From CAZWUL01 sp964636625 (GTDB lineage: Bacteria; Atribacterota; Phoenicimicrobiia; Phoenicimicrobiales; Stramentimicrobiaceae), in the NCBI GenBank assembly GCA_964636625.1, contig CAZWUL010000002.1, positions 1 through 55,108 of the forward strand: a stretch of DNA of 55,108 bases, in the 5' to 3' direction. Positions within the stretch are counted from its first letter, which is position 1. Each line of letters opens with the position of its first letter. The notes below the pieces were generated by a model. The model made no database searches. It saw nothing but the letters and a program-made list of their open reading frames with translations, and was not told the DNA's origin. Shown here in pieces: positions 1 to 8,349 of the stretch. The translations under genes were made by a program, and so were the position numbers.

Positions 1-18
1 TATGATAAGAGGAACCTG

Positions 19-1173
19 ATGAGAATTTTAATCGTCGGCGCTGGACCGATTGGCTGTTATGCAGCTCAACTATTGAAAAAAATAGGTTATGAGCCTATAT
101 TACTGGAAGAACATCCCAGTGTAGGGAAGCCGGTACAGTGTGCTGGAATTGTATCATCAAAATTAATTTCTACTTTAAAACCTTTTATCTCTGAATCTGC
201 AATTGTGAACCGGATTAACAGTTTTGCCATTAATACTCCATGGACAGAAGAATTTTACCTTAACATTCCAGGAGTCGCCTGTATTTTGAATAGAGAAAAA
301 TTTGATTTAGATATAGGTCAGGGTCTAGATATTCATTTAAAAAGCCGTGTTACTAAAATAGAAAAAGAAGATTCCGGTTATCGTGTTTATACAGAAAAAA
401 GCGAAAGTTTTTTGACAGACCTGCTCATTGGTGCTGATGGTACTGATTCAATTGTTCGTAAATACATGTTTGATAACTATGTAAGTAAATACAAAAATAA
501 TAATAATTTAAAAATAAATTATTATTATGGCATGCAATACCAGATAAAGTTGAAAGAAATGTATCAAGGCATTACCAATGATTCTATAAAGGTGTATTTT
601 GATGATAATATACCTTTCTTTCTCTGGATTATTTTAGAAAATTCCAAAACATTGCGTGTTGGAGTTGTAGGAACATTGCCAGAAAATGCCAAAAAAAAAT
701 TGGATGAATATCTCTACAGAAAAAAGATTAAAGGTGAAATTGTTGATGTTATTGCTGGTAAAATAGCAATTGGTTATATACCTACTTATTATGATAATAT
801 TGCCTTAATAGGAGATGCTGCCTGTCAGACAAAGCCCTTGACTGGAGGTGGAATTTCTTATGGTATTTATTCTGTTCGTATCCTTATTGATTGCATCAAA
901 GAGAATAAATTAGAAGAATACGACTGGAGATGGAAAAAAAAGTTTAGTAAAGAAATTAAATTTGGTTTGAAGGCCAGGAGAATGTATGAAGATTTAGATA
1001 ATGATAATAGAGTAAATCTTTTTCATCTTTTTAAAAAATATTCTAGTTTTATTGAACAGGTCGTTGAATTTGACAATCATTACAGTCTATTTCAAGCAGC
1101 CTTGAATAATCCACAAATATTAGTAGATGCAGGAAAACTTTTAGGAAATTACATGAAAGACATGATAAAATAG
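19..1173 (+). CDS. FAD-dependent oxidoreductase, geranylgeranyl-reductase family
   Basis: Flavoprotein of the FixC/geranylgeranyl reductase family (384 aa). The N-terminus carries the dinucleotide-binding GAGPIG at residues 7-12. A PVQCAGIVS motif follows, typical of this family's substrate-side cysteine. LIGADGTDS and IALIGDAACQTKPLTGGG are the second and third FAD-contacting motifs. Family members reduce double bonds of polyprenyl chains in lipids or quinones, usually at the membrane; the substrate here cannot be read from sequence. Start: ATG with AGAGGA eight bases upstream; a TGA at 17-19 overlaps the ATG, so an upstream gene cut by the window edge may be translationally coupled. Family call is firm, function is inferred. 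Confidence 0.85.
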   Translation: MRILIVGAGPIGCYAAQLLKKIGYEPILLEEHPSVGKPVQCAGIVSSKLISTLKPFISESAIVNRINSFAINTPWTEEFYLNIPGVACILNREKFDLDIGQGLDIHLKSRVTKIEKEDSGYRVYTEKSESFLTDLLIGADGTDSIVRKYMFDNYVSKYKNNNNLKINYYYGMQYQIKLKEMYQGITNDSIKVYFDDNIPFFLWIILENSKTLRVGVVGTLPENAKKKLDEYLYRKKIKGEIVDVIAGKIAIGYIPTYYDNIALIGDAACQTKPLTGGGISYGIYSVRILIDCIKENKLEEYDWRWKKKFSKEIKFGLKARRMYEDLDNDNRVNLFHLFKKYSSFIEQVVEFDNHYSLFQAALNNPQILVDAGKLLGNYMKDMIK

Positions 1174-1235
1174 ATTATGTTTGGATTTAGATTATAATAT
1201 ACCAAGATAGCTAAGATATATAGGAGGGAGATTAT

Positions 1236-2306
1236 ATGAAAGCAATTATATTGTGTGCCGGTAAAGGAACTCGATTAAGACCCCTGACTTATACCAGTGC
1301 AAAGCACCTTATTCCGCTGGCCAATAAACCTGCCCTGGAATATGGAATTGAGAAAATTAAAGATTGCGGGATAAGTGATATTGGAATTATTATAGGCGAG
1401 GAAACCGGAGAAGATATTAAGCGTGAAATAGGAAATGGACAAAAGTGGGGAATTAATATTAGTTACATTATGCAGGAGGAACCGTTAGGGCTGGCACATG
1501 CGGTAAAAGTTGCCAGAGATTTTTTACAGGATGAATCTTTTTTGATGTACCTGGGGGATAATCTTTTGAAAAGTGGTGTTATGCAATATCGCCAGCAATT
1601 TGAGGAAGGAAAGAAACAGGCTTTTGTGCTGCTGACTCATGTTGAGAATCCCCAGGCTTTTGGTGTAGTTGAGCTGAAAGATAAGAAAATTGTACGTATG
1701 ATTGAAAAACCAAAAGACCCGCCAACAGATTTGGCATTAATTGGTGTTTACTTTTTCGATAAGACTATTCATAAAGCCATTGACAATATTAAGCCTTCAG
1801 ATAGGGGAGAATATGAGATTACTGATGCCATTCAATGGCTTGTAGATAATAAGCATGATGTAGAAGCAGAAGTTATTGAAGGATGGTGGAAGGATACTGG
1901 TAAACCGGAAGATATAATTGAAGCCAACCGGTTGATTCTGGAGGACATTCATCGGGATTTAGGGGATGCGATTATTGACAATAAATCAAAGGTGTTTGGT
2001 AGGGTCAATATGGGGAAAAATGCCGAAGTAATTAATTCAACTATATTGGGACCAGTTGTAATTGGTGAAAATGCCAAGATTATAAATTCCTATGTTGGAC
2101 CATTCACCTCTTTATCTGCTGGGGTTAATATCGAAAATAGCGAGATTGAATATAGTGTTATAATGTCCAATACTCATATTGATAGCATTAAATGCAGAAT
2201 GCAGAATTGTCTGATAGGAAAAGATGTGGAAATTTACCGGTCAGAAGAAATGCCCAGGATATATGAATTTGTTCTATCAGATGATAGCAGGATTAGATTA
2301 ATATAG
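1236..2306 (+). CDS. Glucose-1-phosphate thymidylyltransferase, long RmlA type
   Basis: Sugar-1-phosphate nucleotidyltransferase of 356 aa. The pyrophosphorylase signature CAGKGTRLRPLT lies at residues 7-18, the catalytic-type lysine in MIEKPKDPP, and GVYFFD and KDTGKPED complete the active-site walls. Residues ~245-330 form a left-handed beta-helix of hexapeptide repeats, which makes this the long RmlA type rather than the 290-residue tetrameric RmlA. Expected reaction: dTTP (or UTP) plus glucose-1-phosphate to NDP-glucose, feeding deoxysugar glycans. No rmlB/C/D lies beside it, so the product's fate is unknown. Start ATG has a good GGAGGG Shine-Dalgarno. Confidence 0.88.
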   Translation: MKAIILCAGKGTRLRPLTYTSAKHLIPLANKPALEYGIEKIKDCGISDIGIIIGEETGEDIKREIGNGQKWGINISYIMQEEPLGLAHAVKVARDFLQDESFLMYLGDNLLKSGVMQYRQQFEEGKKQAFVLLTHVENPQAFGVVELKDKKIVRMIEKPKDPPTDLALIGVYFFDKTIHKAIDNIKPSDRGEYEITDAIQWLVDNKHDVEAEVIEGWWKDTGKPEDIIEANRLILEDIHRDLGDAIIDNKSKVFGRVNMGKNAEVINSTILGPVVIGENAKIINSYVGPFTSLSAGVNIENSEIEYSVIMSNTHIDSIKCRMQNCLIGKDVEIYRSEEMPRIYEFVLSDDSRIRLI

Positions 2307-2342
2307 GAATTATTCTAATTTAGAAAAAGTTAAATAACAGTA

Positions 2343-5300
2343 TTAGAATGAAATACCTGTTTGAAAGTGAAAACGGAATTGGGAAGGTCCTGAGAGGGCT
2401 TTTCCAATTCCCACAGTTAGAATAAAAGGATTGCTCTGTGCTTGCTTAAATTTGAAACTTAACTCGGCACCGATAGATGTATTTATTTCAGAAGGAATTT
2501 GTGAAAGCTTGCCTTCCCAGGCCTGTCCTGTATCTATAAAAAGAGAGCCGGATACTCTATCCAAAAAGATTGAAGCCCAGTCAAAACCTATTTTCTTCTC
2601 AACAGTCATAATTGGAAAACGATATTCCAGACTGGCAGAAATTAGATTGTTACCGCTAAAGCTCGAAGCAGAAAAGCCCCTGAGGGGGAAAGAATTATTA
2701 TTTACTGTATTTAAACCAGGGTTGCTTGAATTACCTCCAAGGTAAAACTTCTCCTTTTTATTTAGTCCATCTGTTGAAAAGCCGGCAACTAGGCGAAGTG
2801 CTATCACCTGATTTTGAGCTGGGAGAGGAAAATATTTTCTTCCATCAAATAATATTTTATTGAAAGTTAAATCACTTCCAATTATTTTATTGGCATGTTG
2901 ATAACTCAAAGAGAAGGAAGAACCAATTTCAGGACTGATAGAAGATTGGTAGCTTTCGGTGTCATTATATCTGTAATTAAGAATTAAAGAATTAATCTTT
3001 TTAGAAAAAGTTGTATCACTGTCATTTTCTTCAATATTGTAACTGTATAATTTATTTTGAAAGCCAAGAGAAATATTTTCAGAAAAATAACGTGCTGAGT
3101 CCTGCTGGGAAGTGTATCCTTTTCTGGGAAAATTTAATTTAGCCTGATATATAGAACTGGTATACTCTGCATCAAAAAAGTTTTTTATTTCGTTGTTTTC
3201 CAGCAGAGTTTCGCCCTGCCAGGAGACTGACAAGAATGGTTTTCGTGAATAATCATAAAATTCAATGTCATAATAAAGAGCAGGGCTAAAGACTCCCCAT
3301 GCTAAATTAAATGGAATATTATAGAATTTTAAATAATCTTGAGCCAGGCTGGAAAAACCAAGGTAAAGGTCCTTTGAGGTCAGGGCAAAATAAGGAGTCC
3401 AGTAAGTTGGAGAAATGCTTTCCCAGGAAGAGTAATCTTTGGTTTGATAGGTATAACACAGGGGACGGTTCTCTGTATCACGATGTGTGTTCTCATTCTG
3501 GGTATAATAATCCCGATACAGAGAACCGTCCCCTGTATCTTCTGAATCTTCTACTGGTTTCCAGAGTAGATTATGGGTTTTGGTTAAATGAAGCTCATAG
3601 CCAGAAGCATGGTATTGAATAAAAGCCAGTTCCTGGCCATCTGGTGAAATTGCCGGTTCGAAGGCTCCCGTTATGACATTTGTCAGCCTAAACAGCTGGT
3701 TTTCTTTTATATCACTGGCATACAAGTTGAAGATACCGCTTCGGTCTGAGGAAAAATATATATATCTTCCATCCGGAGACCAGTTCGGACTGATGTCAGT
3801 ATGTTTGTTCCGGGTAATAGCCCTGATGTTTTCTATTTTATTACTTTTATCCAATTCTAAAATATAAATATCTTGATATCCGTCCTTCCACATGGAGAAA
3901 GCTATTTGCTTGCCATCTGGAGACCAGACTGGTTGTGTAACCTGTGTTCCATCATGATAGTCAGTAAGAAATGTCAGGTTATCATCAGTCAGTAATTCTA
4001 CCTGGTAGTCATTATTTTTCTTTAGTGCTTCCAAATAATTATTTTCAAGAGAAAATAAGACAAGATTGTTGCTGCCGGCATGATTCACAACTGCAACAAT
4101 AGTGTTATTAGAAATGTCTGGATGCCAGCTGGGGTCTTTAATTCTCAGCCCCTCGGTAAGCCTTATCTGTTTTCCGGTTTCCAGGTGGTATAAAAAAAGG
4201 TCATGATACTGGTAAAATTCTTCATAATTGAGAAGTTTGGTATAAATGAGGTACTTGTTATCCGGTGATAAGGAATAAGAAGTACCATGACCGGTAGTCC
4301 TGTTAATTATAGTTCTTTCTTCACTTGTTGCAGGATTATAAGTGCGAATAGTGGGGTATAGTTCAATATTAGTGACTTTATAAAGCAAAGACAGTGTATC
4401 AATATTATTGCTTTGCCACCAGCCTGGATTATCAACCCAGTATTTATGGTTTGTTAACTGTTCAGATACTGTAGGTTGACTATAATGATATACTTCTTCC
4501 AGCTGTTTTTGATAATGGCTATATTGCTCGTTTTGCCAATCTTCATACAATTCATCCTGATTAATCCCCAGAACTTTTCGTATAGCCCAGTTCATTCCTA
4601 ATAGCGGATAAGTACAGAATTTCTCACTAACGGCTATCAGCTTTTCTTCACCGTATTTTTGAGCGATATAATGAACCAGAGATTGTCCATAAATATACGG
4701 AGTACTACCACCTGGCCAGGAAGTAAGATATGAGCTTTGTAGTAGTTTTAAATCTTTTTGTGTACCTTCTAAGAAATCAGTGCGCAGATACATTTCATAT
4801 CTGTTGTCTACCAATCTACCACCTGAGCTCCATTTGCTCTCATTATAAATAGCTAATCCTTCAATAGCCCACATTGGTTGAAGGGCATTGGGAGCAATAA
4901 TCTGTCCCAGGAAAAAACGGAGAAAAGTAGTCCCTTTGCTGGTCATATCAAAATGAGCTAAATGGGTATATTCGTGAATTAGTAAAATCTTTAACCAGTT
5001 TTCAAACTTAGTATCAAAGTTTTTAAAATGTGGGGCACTAAGGTTTAATCGAATAACACGATGTGGGAGGACAGAAGCAAAACCATAAACAGAATCACTA
5101 AAGTCTTCCAAAGTAATGGCTATTTTCTTGTTTTTGCGAAAGGGCTCACCAAAATAGGGAGTTATCTGCTGGTAGGTTTCCTCAGCGATATCAATGATAT
5201 CAAAGGCAATATTTTGATAATCAAATGGTCTCTGTATCGGGCTCTTCCCTGGGAAAATTACTAAAAAATGCTTACTTTCGGTTACCTGCCATTCAAGTGA

Positions 5301-5411
5301 TGAGTCATAAGAGCTTGACTGAGCTACAACAGATAAACAGATTATCTGAAATAGAATAAGTATTGTTATTAAAAAAATATAATTAAATTTATTATTTTTT
5401 ATTTTAAACAT
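2343..5411 (-). CDS. Metallopeptidase - TolB-like propeller - Omp85-type barrel fusion protein
   Basis: The only minus-strand gene (1022 aa). A signal peptide spans residues ~1-30. A gluzincin-type domain holds HEYTH at 146-150, the zinc-binding HExxH of peptidase-MA-like families. Residues ~330-620 contain PD40/TolB propeller blades (WSPDGKQIAFS, WSPDGRYIYFSSD, ISPDGQELAF). The C-terminal ~330 residues look like an outer-membrane barrel: an LRGF motif as in Omp85/BamA loop 6, alternating strands (SASLEYRFP), and a terminal HFQTGISF ending in Phe like a BAM-recognition beta-signal. No POTRA repeats are seen. A short low-homology insert between propeller and barrel is encoded by a palindromic element (3458-3536). 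Likely outer membrane; substrate unknown. Domain calls are by motif. Confidence 0.8.
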   Translation of the reverse strand: MFKIKNNKFNYIFLITILILFQIICLSVVAQSSSYDSSLEWQVTESKHFLVIFPGKSPIQRPFDYQNIAFDIIDIAEETYQQITPYFGEPFRKNKKIAITLEDFSDSVYGFASVLPHRVIRLNLSAPHFKNFDTKFENWLKILLIHEYTHLAHFDMTSKGTTFLRFFLGQIIAPNALQPMWAIEGLAIYNESKWSSGGRLVDNRYEMYLRTDFLEGTQKDLKLLQSSYLTSWPGGSTPYIYGQSLVHYIAQKYGEEKLIAVSEKFCTYPLLGMNWAIRKVLGINQDELYEDWQNEQYSHYQKQLEEVYHYSQPTVSEQLTNHKYWVDNPGWWQSNNIDTLSLLYKVTNIELYPTIRTYNPATSEERTIINRTTGHGTSYSLSPDNKYLIYTKLLNYEEFYQYHDLFLYHLETGKQIRLTEGLRIKDPSWHPDISNNTIVAVVNHAGSNNLVLFSLENNYLEALKKNNDYQVELLTDDNLTFLTDYHDGTQVTQPVWSPDGKQIAFSMWKDGYQDIYILELDKSNKIENIRAITRNKHTDISPNWSPDGRYIYFSSDRSGIFNLYASDIKENQLFRLTNVITGAFEPAISPDGQELAFIQYHASGYELHLTKTHNLLWKPVEDSEDTGDGSLYRDYYTQNENTHRDTENRPLCYTYQTKDYSSWESISPTYWTPYFALTSKDLYLGFSSLAQDYLKFYNIPFNLAWGVFSPALYYDIEFYDYSRKPFLSVSWQGETLLENNEIKNFFDAEYTSSIYQAKLNFPRKGYTSQQDSARYFSENISLGFQNKLYSYNIEENDSDTTFSKKINSLILNYRYNDTESYQSSISPEIGSSFSLSYQHANKIIGSDLTFNKILFDGRKYFPLPAQNQVIALRLVAGFSTDGLNKKEKFYLGGNSSNPGLNTVNNNSFPLRGFSASSFSGNNLISASLEYRFPIMTVEKKIGFDWASIFLDRVSGSLFIDTGQAWEGKLSQIPSEINTSIGAELSFKFKQAQSNPFILTVGIGKALSGPSQFRFHFQTGISF
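3458..3536. repeat. 79-bp palindromic element inside the barrel gene
   Basis: Two perfect 22-bp arms (3458-3479 and 3515-3536) are exact reverse complements, separated by a 35-base spacer. Each arm contains GGGGACGGTTCTCTGT. The element sits in the minus-strand coding region and leaves the frame open, adding about 26-30 Gly/Asp/Asn-rich residues. It is the only copy in the window. The form resembles REP-type palindromes mobilised by RAYT (Y1) transposases; that link is inference. Confidence 0.75.
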
Positions 5412-5453
5412 TTCTGATATTATATTCTCCTGAAGCTATAATCTATATTTACT

Positions 5454-5482
5454 ACTATAACTTGTTTTATAATTCCTTACAA
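5454..5482 (-). promoter_or_regulatory. Candidate promoter for the peptidase/barrel gene
   Basis: Read on the minus strand, TTGTAA (5482-5477) and TATAGT (5459-5454) are separated by 17 bases, about 45 bases upstream of the start codon at 5411. The -35 match is modest. Confidence 0.4.
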
Positions 5483-5509
5483 TAAAAACAAATAAAAAAT
5501 AGTTATGTC

Positions 5510-5538
5510 TTGGAAACCATATTTATATTAGGTATAAT
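5510..5538 (+). promoter_or_regulatory. Candidate promoter for the amidohydrolase gene
   Basis: TTGGAA (5510-5515) and a perfect TATAAT (5533-5538) with a 17-base spacer, 36 bases before the TTG start at 5574. The arrangement is divergent with the minus-strand promoter at 5454-5482. Confidence 0.6.
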
Positions 5539-5573
5539 AAAAATTAATTTAGTACAAAAGGCGGAGGTAAGTT

Positions 5574-6707
5574 TTGGTAGCAAAAAAGGAAAAAAATAGA
5601 AAGAATTTCCCCAGCACAAAAAAGAAAAAATTATTTGATATTTTGTTTTATAGCATAAGTGCAGTAGTTATTCTGGTTCTGCTTTTTATCGGGTTAAGAC
5701 AAAGAGGATTATTACCGTTATGGCTCGATAATCTTCCTTCGAAACAGATTGCAGAAATATCAGAGGAAGTCAAGGAGAGAAGGGCAGGATTTCATATTAT
5801 TAATGCCCATGAGCATGTCCAAAGTGAGGAGAATATTCCTATGCTAAAGAATGCAATGGAGGATTGCCAGGTTGAAAAAATGGTCATACTGGGAACCTCA
5901 GATTTTACTTTTTATCTGGATCCCGACTATGGATTTACTGGATATGATGAAAATAATGAGACTATTATAAAAATCAGCCAGGAATACCCTGATAAATTTG
6001 CAGCCCTGATAACAATGGATCCACGTGATGATGATAAGCTGGAGAAATTAAAAAAATATATGGAAGAAGGAGCAGCAGGAGTAAAATTATATAATGGTCA
6101 TGGCAGTTTTTATGATTTGTTTTTTAACAGTCCGATAGATGAACCAGGTATGATGGAGGTATATGAGTATTGTGAAAAAGAAGGCATCCCTATTTTGCAT
6201 CATATTAACACCGGAAGATTTCTAGAAGAAATGGAACATATTTGTCAGGAGCATCCTGATTTGATACAGATTATTCCACATTTTATGTTATCATCTGGCA
6301 ATTTAACAAGATTGACAAGATTAATGGATACCTATCCAAATCTGTATACTGATATTAGTTTTGGTCATCCTGATTTTCTGGTAGCCGGATTTGGAAGAAT
6401 ATCCAATAATCACCTTGCCTTCAGAGAATTTATGAAAAAGTACCAGGACCGTATAACTTATGGAACAGATTTAGTAGTTACTACCTATATGGCCAAGACA
6501 AGGGCTTATATAAATGATGTCCATTTGGCTTATATGGATTTATTGGAAAAAGATGAATTTACCTTAACAAAAAGTATTTATAATATGATGTCCCGGGATG
6601 CCCGAGAAAGAGTTGATCAGGACAGAGTGTACAGAGGACTAAATTTGGATGACGAAGCTTTGCGGATGATTTATCATGATAATGCAATGAAATTGTTTTT
6701 TCAATAG
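5574..6707 (+). CDS. Membrane-anchored amidohydrolase (COG2159-type TIM barrel)
   Basis: 377 aa. A Lys-rich cytoplasmic head (residues 1-20) is followed by one transmembrane helix (~24-42), so the hydrolase domain lies outside the cytoplasmic membrane. The TIM-barrel domain begins with an HxH metal motif (NAHEHV), then GVKLYNGHG, a metal-type His in ILHHINTG, IIPHFM, and a terminal Asp in YGTDLV. These match the amidohydrolase_2/COG2159 family, which covers hydrolases and decarboxylases; the substrate is not predictable. Start is TTG with GGAGG (5563-5567) six bases upstream; no in-frame ATG gives a better fit. It appears to be a single-gene unit. Confidence 0.8.
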   Translation: MVAKKEKNRKNFPSTKKKKLFDILFYSISAVVILVLLFIGLRQRGLLPLWLDNLPSKQIAEISEEVKERRAGFHIINAHEHVQSEENIPMLKNAMEDCQVEKMVILGTSDFTFYLDPDYGFTGYDENNETIIKISQEYPDKFAALITMDPRDDDKLEKLKKYMEEGAAGVKLYNGHGSFYDLFFNSPIDEPGMMEVYEYCEKEGIPILHHINTGRFLEEMEHICQEHPDLIQIIPHFMLSSGNLTRLTRLMDTYPNLYTDISFGHPDFLVAGFGRISNNHLAFREFMKKYQDRITYGTDLVVTTYMAKTRAYINDVHLAYMDLLEKDEFTLTKSIYNMMSRDARERVDQDRVYRGLNLDDEALRMIYHDNAMKLFFQ

Positions 6708-6770
6708 TTTTCAGTGGTCAGTTTCCGGTTTACAGGTGAAAATACAAAGAATAAAAAGGTGCCAGGTGCA

Positions 6771-6943
6771 AGTTGCAAGTTTCGAGTAAAAACAATTTCC
6801 CAATTTACCAGTTGGCCGGTTTACCAATTAAAACCGTATAGAGTATTTCGTATACCGTATAACGTGAAGAAAAACAAATAACAGTTGCAAGTTTTGAGTT
6901 GCGAATAATTCAATTTACCAATCGGCTGGTTTACCAATTAAAA
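6771..6943. repeat. Tandem composite repeat, two diverged copies
   Basis: Module 1 AGTTGCAAGTTTCGAGT (6771-6787) recurs with one change at 6883-6899. Module 2 (6801-6833, containing TTTACCAGTTGG and GGTTTACCAATTAAAA) recurs with three changes at 6911-6943. Copy spacing is 110-112 bases, so this looks like an old local duplication. Confidence 0.65.
6850..6874 (+). repeat. 25-base dispersed repeat, copy 1
   Basis: Begins GTATACCGTATAACGTGAAG and is identical over 25 bases to 29463-29487, 22.6 kb away. The surroundings are quasi-palindromic around GTATAC. Confidence 0.65.
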
Positions 6944-7023
6944 AAGACAGTTTTAGGTAATTTTGGTTGGTAGATAAACAGATGAAATGATGGGTAGATT
7001 TTATAAAGGGGAACCTATAAAGA

Positions 7024-7962
7024 GTGAATTATATTTTAGTTGCAGGAATTGCTTTTTTTGTTTCATATATCATAACTCCATTTATAGCCCAGGTAGGGAA
7101 AAAACAAAATCTTGTTGACCGGCCTGGTTTTCGCAAAATACATAGTAATTCAATCCCAAATTTGGGAGGAATAGTAATATTTTTTGGTTTTATACTTAGT
7201 ATATTATTTGTTATACCTATTGAAGGCAGGGCAAAAGGGCTGTTAGCAGGAAGTGTGATTATACTTCTTTTAGGTATTATTGATGATATTGCAGATATAA
7301 AGCCGCGATATAAGTTCTTGATTCAGTTAGTACCTGCTTTACTGCTTATAGGCTACCATTATCAAATTATTAACCAATTTATTATTAACCAATTATCATT
7401 TTTGAGTATTCTGGGTTATTTACTTTATCCAATTATGTTATTCTGGATTACCGGGGTAACAAATTCAATCAATCTAATAGATGGTCTGGATGGCTTAGCA
7501 TGCGGGGTTTCAATTATATCCCTGGTTAGTTTTTTTATCTTAGGGGTTATTATTGATGGCAATTTTGAATTATATAACCTTCTGAATATAGCTCTTTTAG
7601 GAAGCATGCTGGCTTTTTTCCGTTATAATTTTTATCCAGCCAAAATGTTCTTAGGTGATTCAGGGAGTACCTTTGCAGGGTATATGCTGGCATCAATTGG
7701 GGGCTTGTGGGTAATAGTATCTGAAAATGCTTTATTTTTAATAGTACCATTAATTGTACTTGCTCTTCCGGTAGGAGATACTATTTTTGCAATTTTTAGG
7801 AGATATAAAAATAAAAAGCCTATTTTTCAGGCAGACCAGGGACATTTGCATCACCGGTTATTAAACAGAGGAATTTCGCACCGGAATGTTGTTTTAATTT
7901 TGTTGGGAATTAATGCATTATGCTGTTTACTGGCATTGGCGATTGTATTGAGTGTTAAATAA
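7024..7962 (+). CDS. WecA/TagO-type polyprenyl-phosphate sugar-1-phosphate transferase
   Basis: 312 aa, about ten transmembrane helices. It attaches a sugar-1-phosphate (typically GlcNAc-1-P) from a UDP-sugar to undecaprenyl phosphate, starting a lipid-linked glycan. All catalytic motifs of the MraY/WecA superfamily are intact: DRPGFRKIH near the N-terminus, the DDxxD-type GIIDDIADI, NSINLIDGLDGLA, FLGDSGS, and the C-terminal GHLHHRLL of the WecA/TagO branch (MraY lacks it in this form). Start GTG has AAAGGGGAA upstream. It is followed, across a repeat-rich gap and an epimerase, by a GT26 enzyme that would act next. Sugar identity is inferred from the family. Confidence 0.92.
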   Translation: MNYILVAGIAFFVSYIITPFIAQVGKKQNLVDRPGFRKIHSNSIPNLGGIVIFFGFILSILFVIPIEGRAKGLLAGSVIILLLGIIDDIADIKPRYKFLIQLVPALLLIGYHYQIINQFIINQLSFLSILGYLLYPIMLFWITGVTNSINLIDGLDGLACGVSIISLVSFFILGVIIDGNFELYNLLNIALLGSMLAFFRYNFYPAKMFLGDSGSTFAGYMLASIGGLWVIVSENALFLIVPLIVLALPVGDTIFAIFRRYKNKKPIFQADQGHLHHRLLNRGISHRNVVLILLGINALCCLLALAIVLSVK

Positions 7963-7964
7963 AA

Positions 7965-8019
7965 ATAGTATCGAGTCAAGAATACAGTAATGAGTAACAA
8001 GTGATGGGTAATAAGCAAA
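7965..8019 (+). repeat. 55-base direct repeat, copy 1
   Basis: Begins ATAGTATCGAGTCAAGAATA. It matches 8143-8197 at 52 of 55 positions by hand alignment. It lies right after the stop of the WecA/TagO gene. Confidence 0.8.
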
Positions 8020-8142
8020 GATTAAATATTAATTCTTACAACTAAAAATACCAATCTTCTATTCTTGACTATAAACTAAAAACTATTCTTCTTAAATATT
8101 GCTCTTTTACTAAATACTAACTACCAACGACTAACTACTAAT

Positions 8143-8197
8143 ATAGTATCGAGTCAAGAATACAGTAATGAGTAATAAGTAATGAGTAATAAGCAAA
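8143..8197 (+). repeat. 55-base direct repeat, copy 2
   Basis: Second copy of 7965-8019 with three substitutions. The interior is made of near-repeats of AGTAATGAGTAATAAG, suggesting slippage or serial duplication. Confidence 0.8.
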
Positions 8198-8198
8198 A

Positions 8199-8275
8199 GC
8201 AGAATGCAATAATGCAAACATGCAAGAATGGGAACAATACAGTATTGCAACATCCCATCCTTGCAATCTTGCAGC
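8199..8275. repeat. Imperfect hairpin element, related to 11455-11549
   Basis: GCAAGAATGGGA (8222-8233) pairs with TCCCATCCTTGC (8253-8264) with one mismatch, enclosing the perfect palindrome CAATACAGTATTG (8235-8247). The right end CTTGCAATCTTGCAGC resembles the right end of the element at 11455-11549. Confidence 0.6.
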
Positions 8276-8320
8276 CAAAGATTTTTAGCTTGTTTGTAAA
8301 AGGCTCTTTTAGACCACATA

Positions 8321-8349
8321 TTGTTTGTGAGTTAAGAAAATGCTAAAAT
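8321..8349 (+). promoter_or_regulatory. Candidate promoter for the epimerase gene
   Basis: TTGTTT (8321-8326), 17-base spacer, TAAAAT (8344-8349), 37 bases before the ATG at 8386. Confidence 0.45.

Larger units (their letters stand above)
6708..7023. other. Intergenic stretch with degenerate repeats
   Basis: 316 bases without a convincing ORF, RNA gene or terminator. It contains two copies of a composite repeat (6771-6833 and 6883-6943) and the 25-base repeat at 6850-6874. The last bases supply the ribosome-binding site (AAAGGGGAA, 7006-7013) of the next gene. Confidence 0.6.

Noticed and set aside
1193..1198. TATAAT before the RmlA-like gene
   Set aside because: No acceptable -35 at 16-18 bases; it may still function, but is not supported.
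2311..2350. Inverted repeat ATTCTAAT/ATTAGAAT between convergent genes
   Set aside because: All but two positions are A/T, the loop is 22 bases and there is no T-tract; not enough for a terminator call.
3311..3622. 103-codon plus-strand open frame inside the barrel gene
   Set aside because: Antisense to a clear coding region; its length depends on the palindromic insert and it has no motif.
7965..8197. Direct repeats as a CRISPR array
   Set aside because: Only two copies, 178 bases apart, with internal simple-repeat structure and no cas genes in the window.
8131..8319. 62-codon minus-strand frame in the repeat-rich gap
   Set aside because: Formed by repeat words (LLLITHYLLLIT) and hairpin sequence; no sign of coding.
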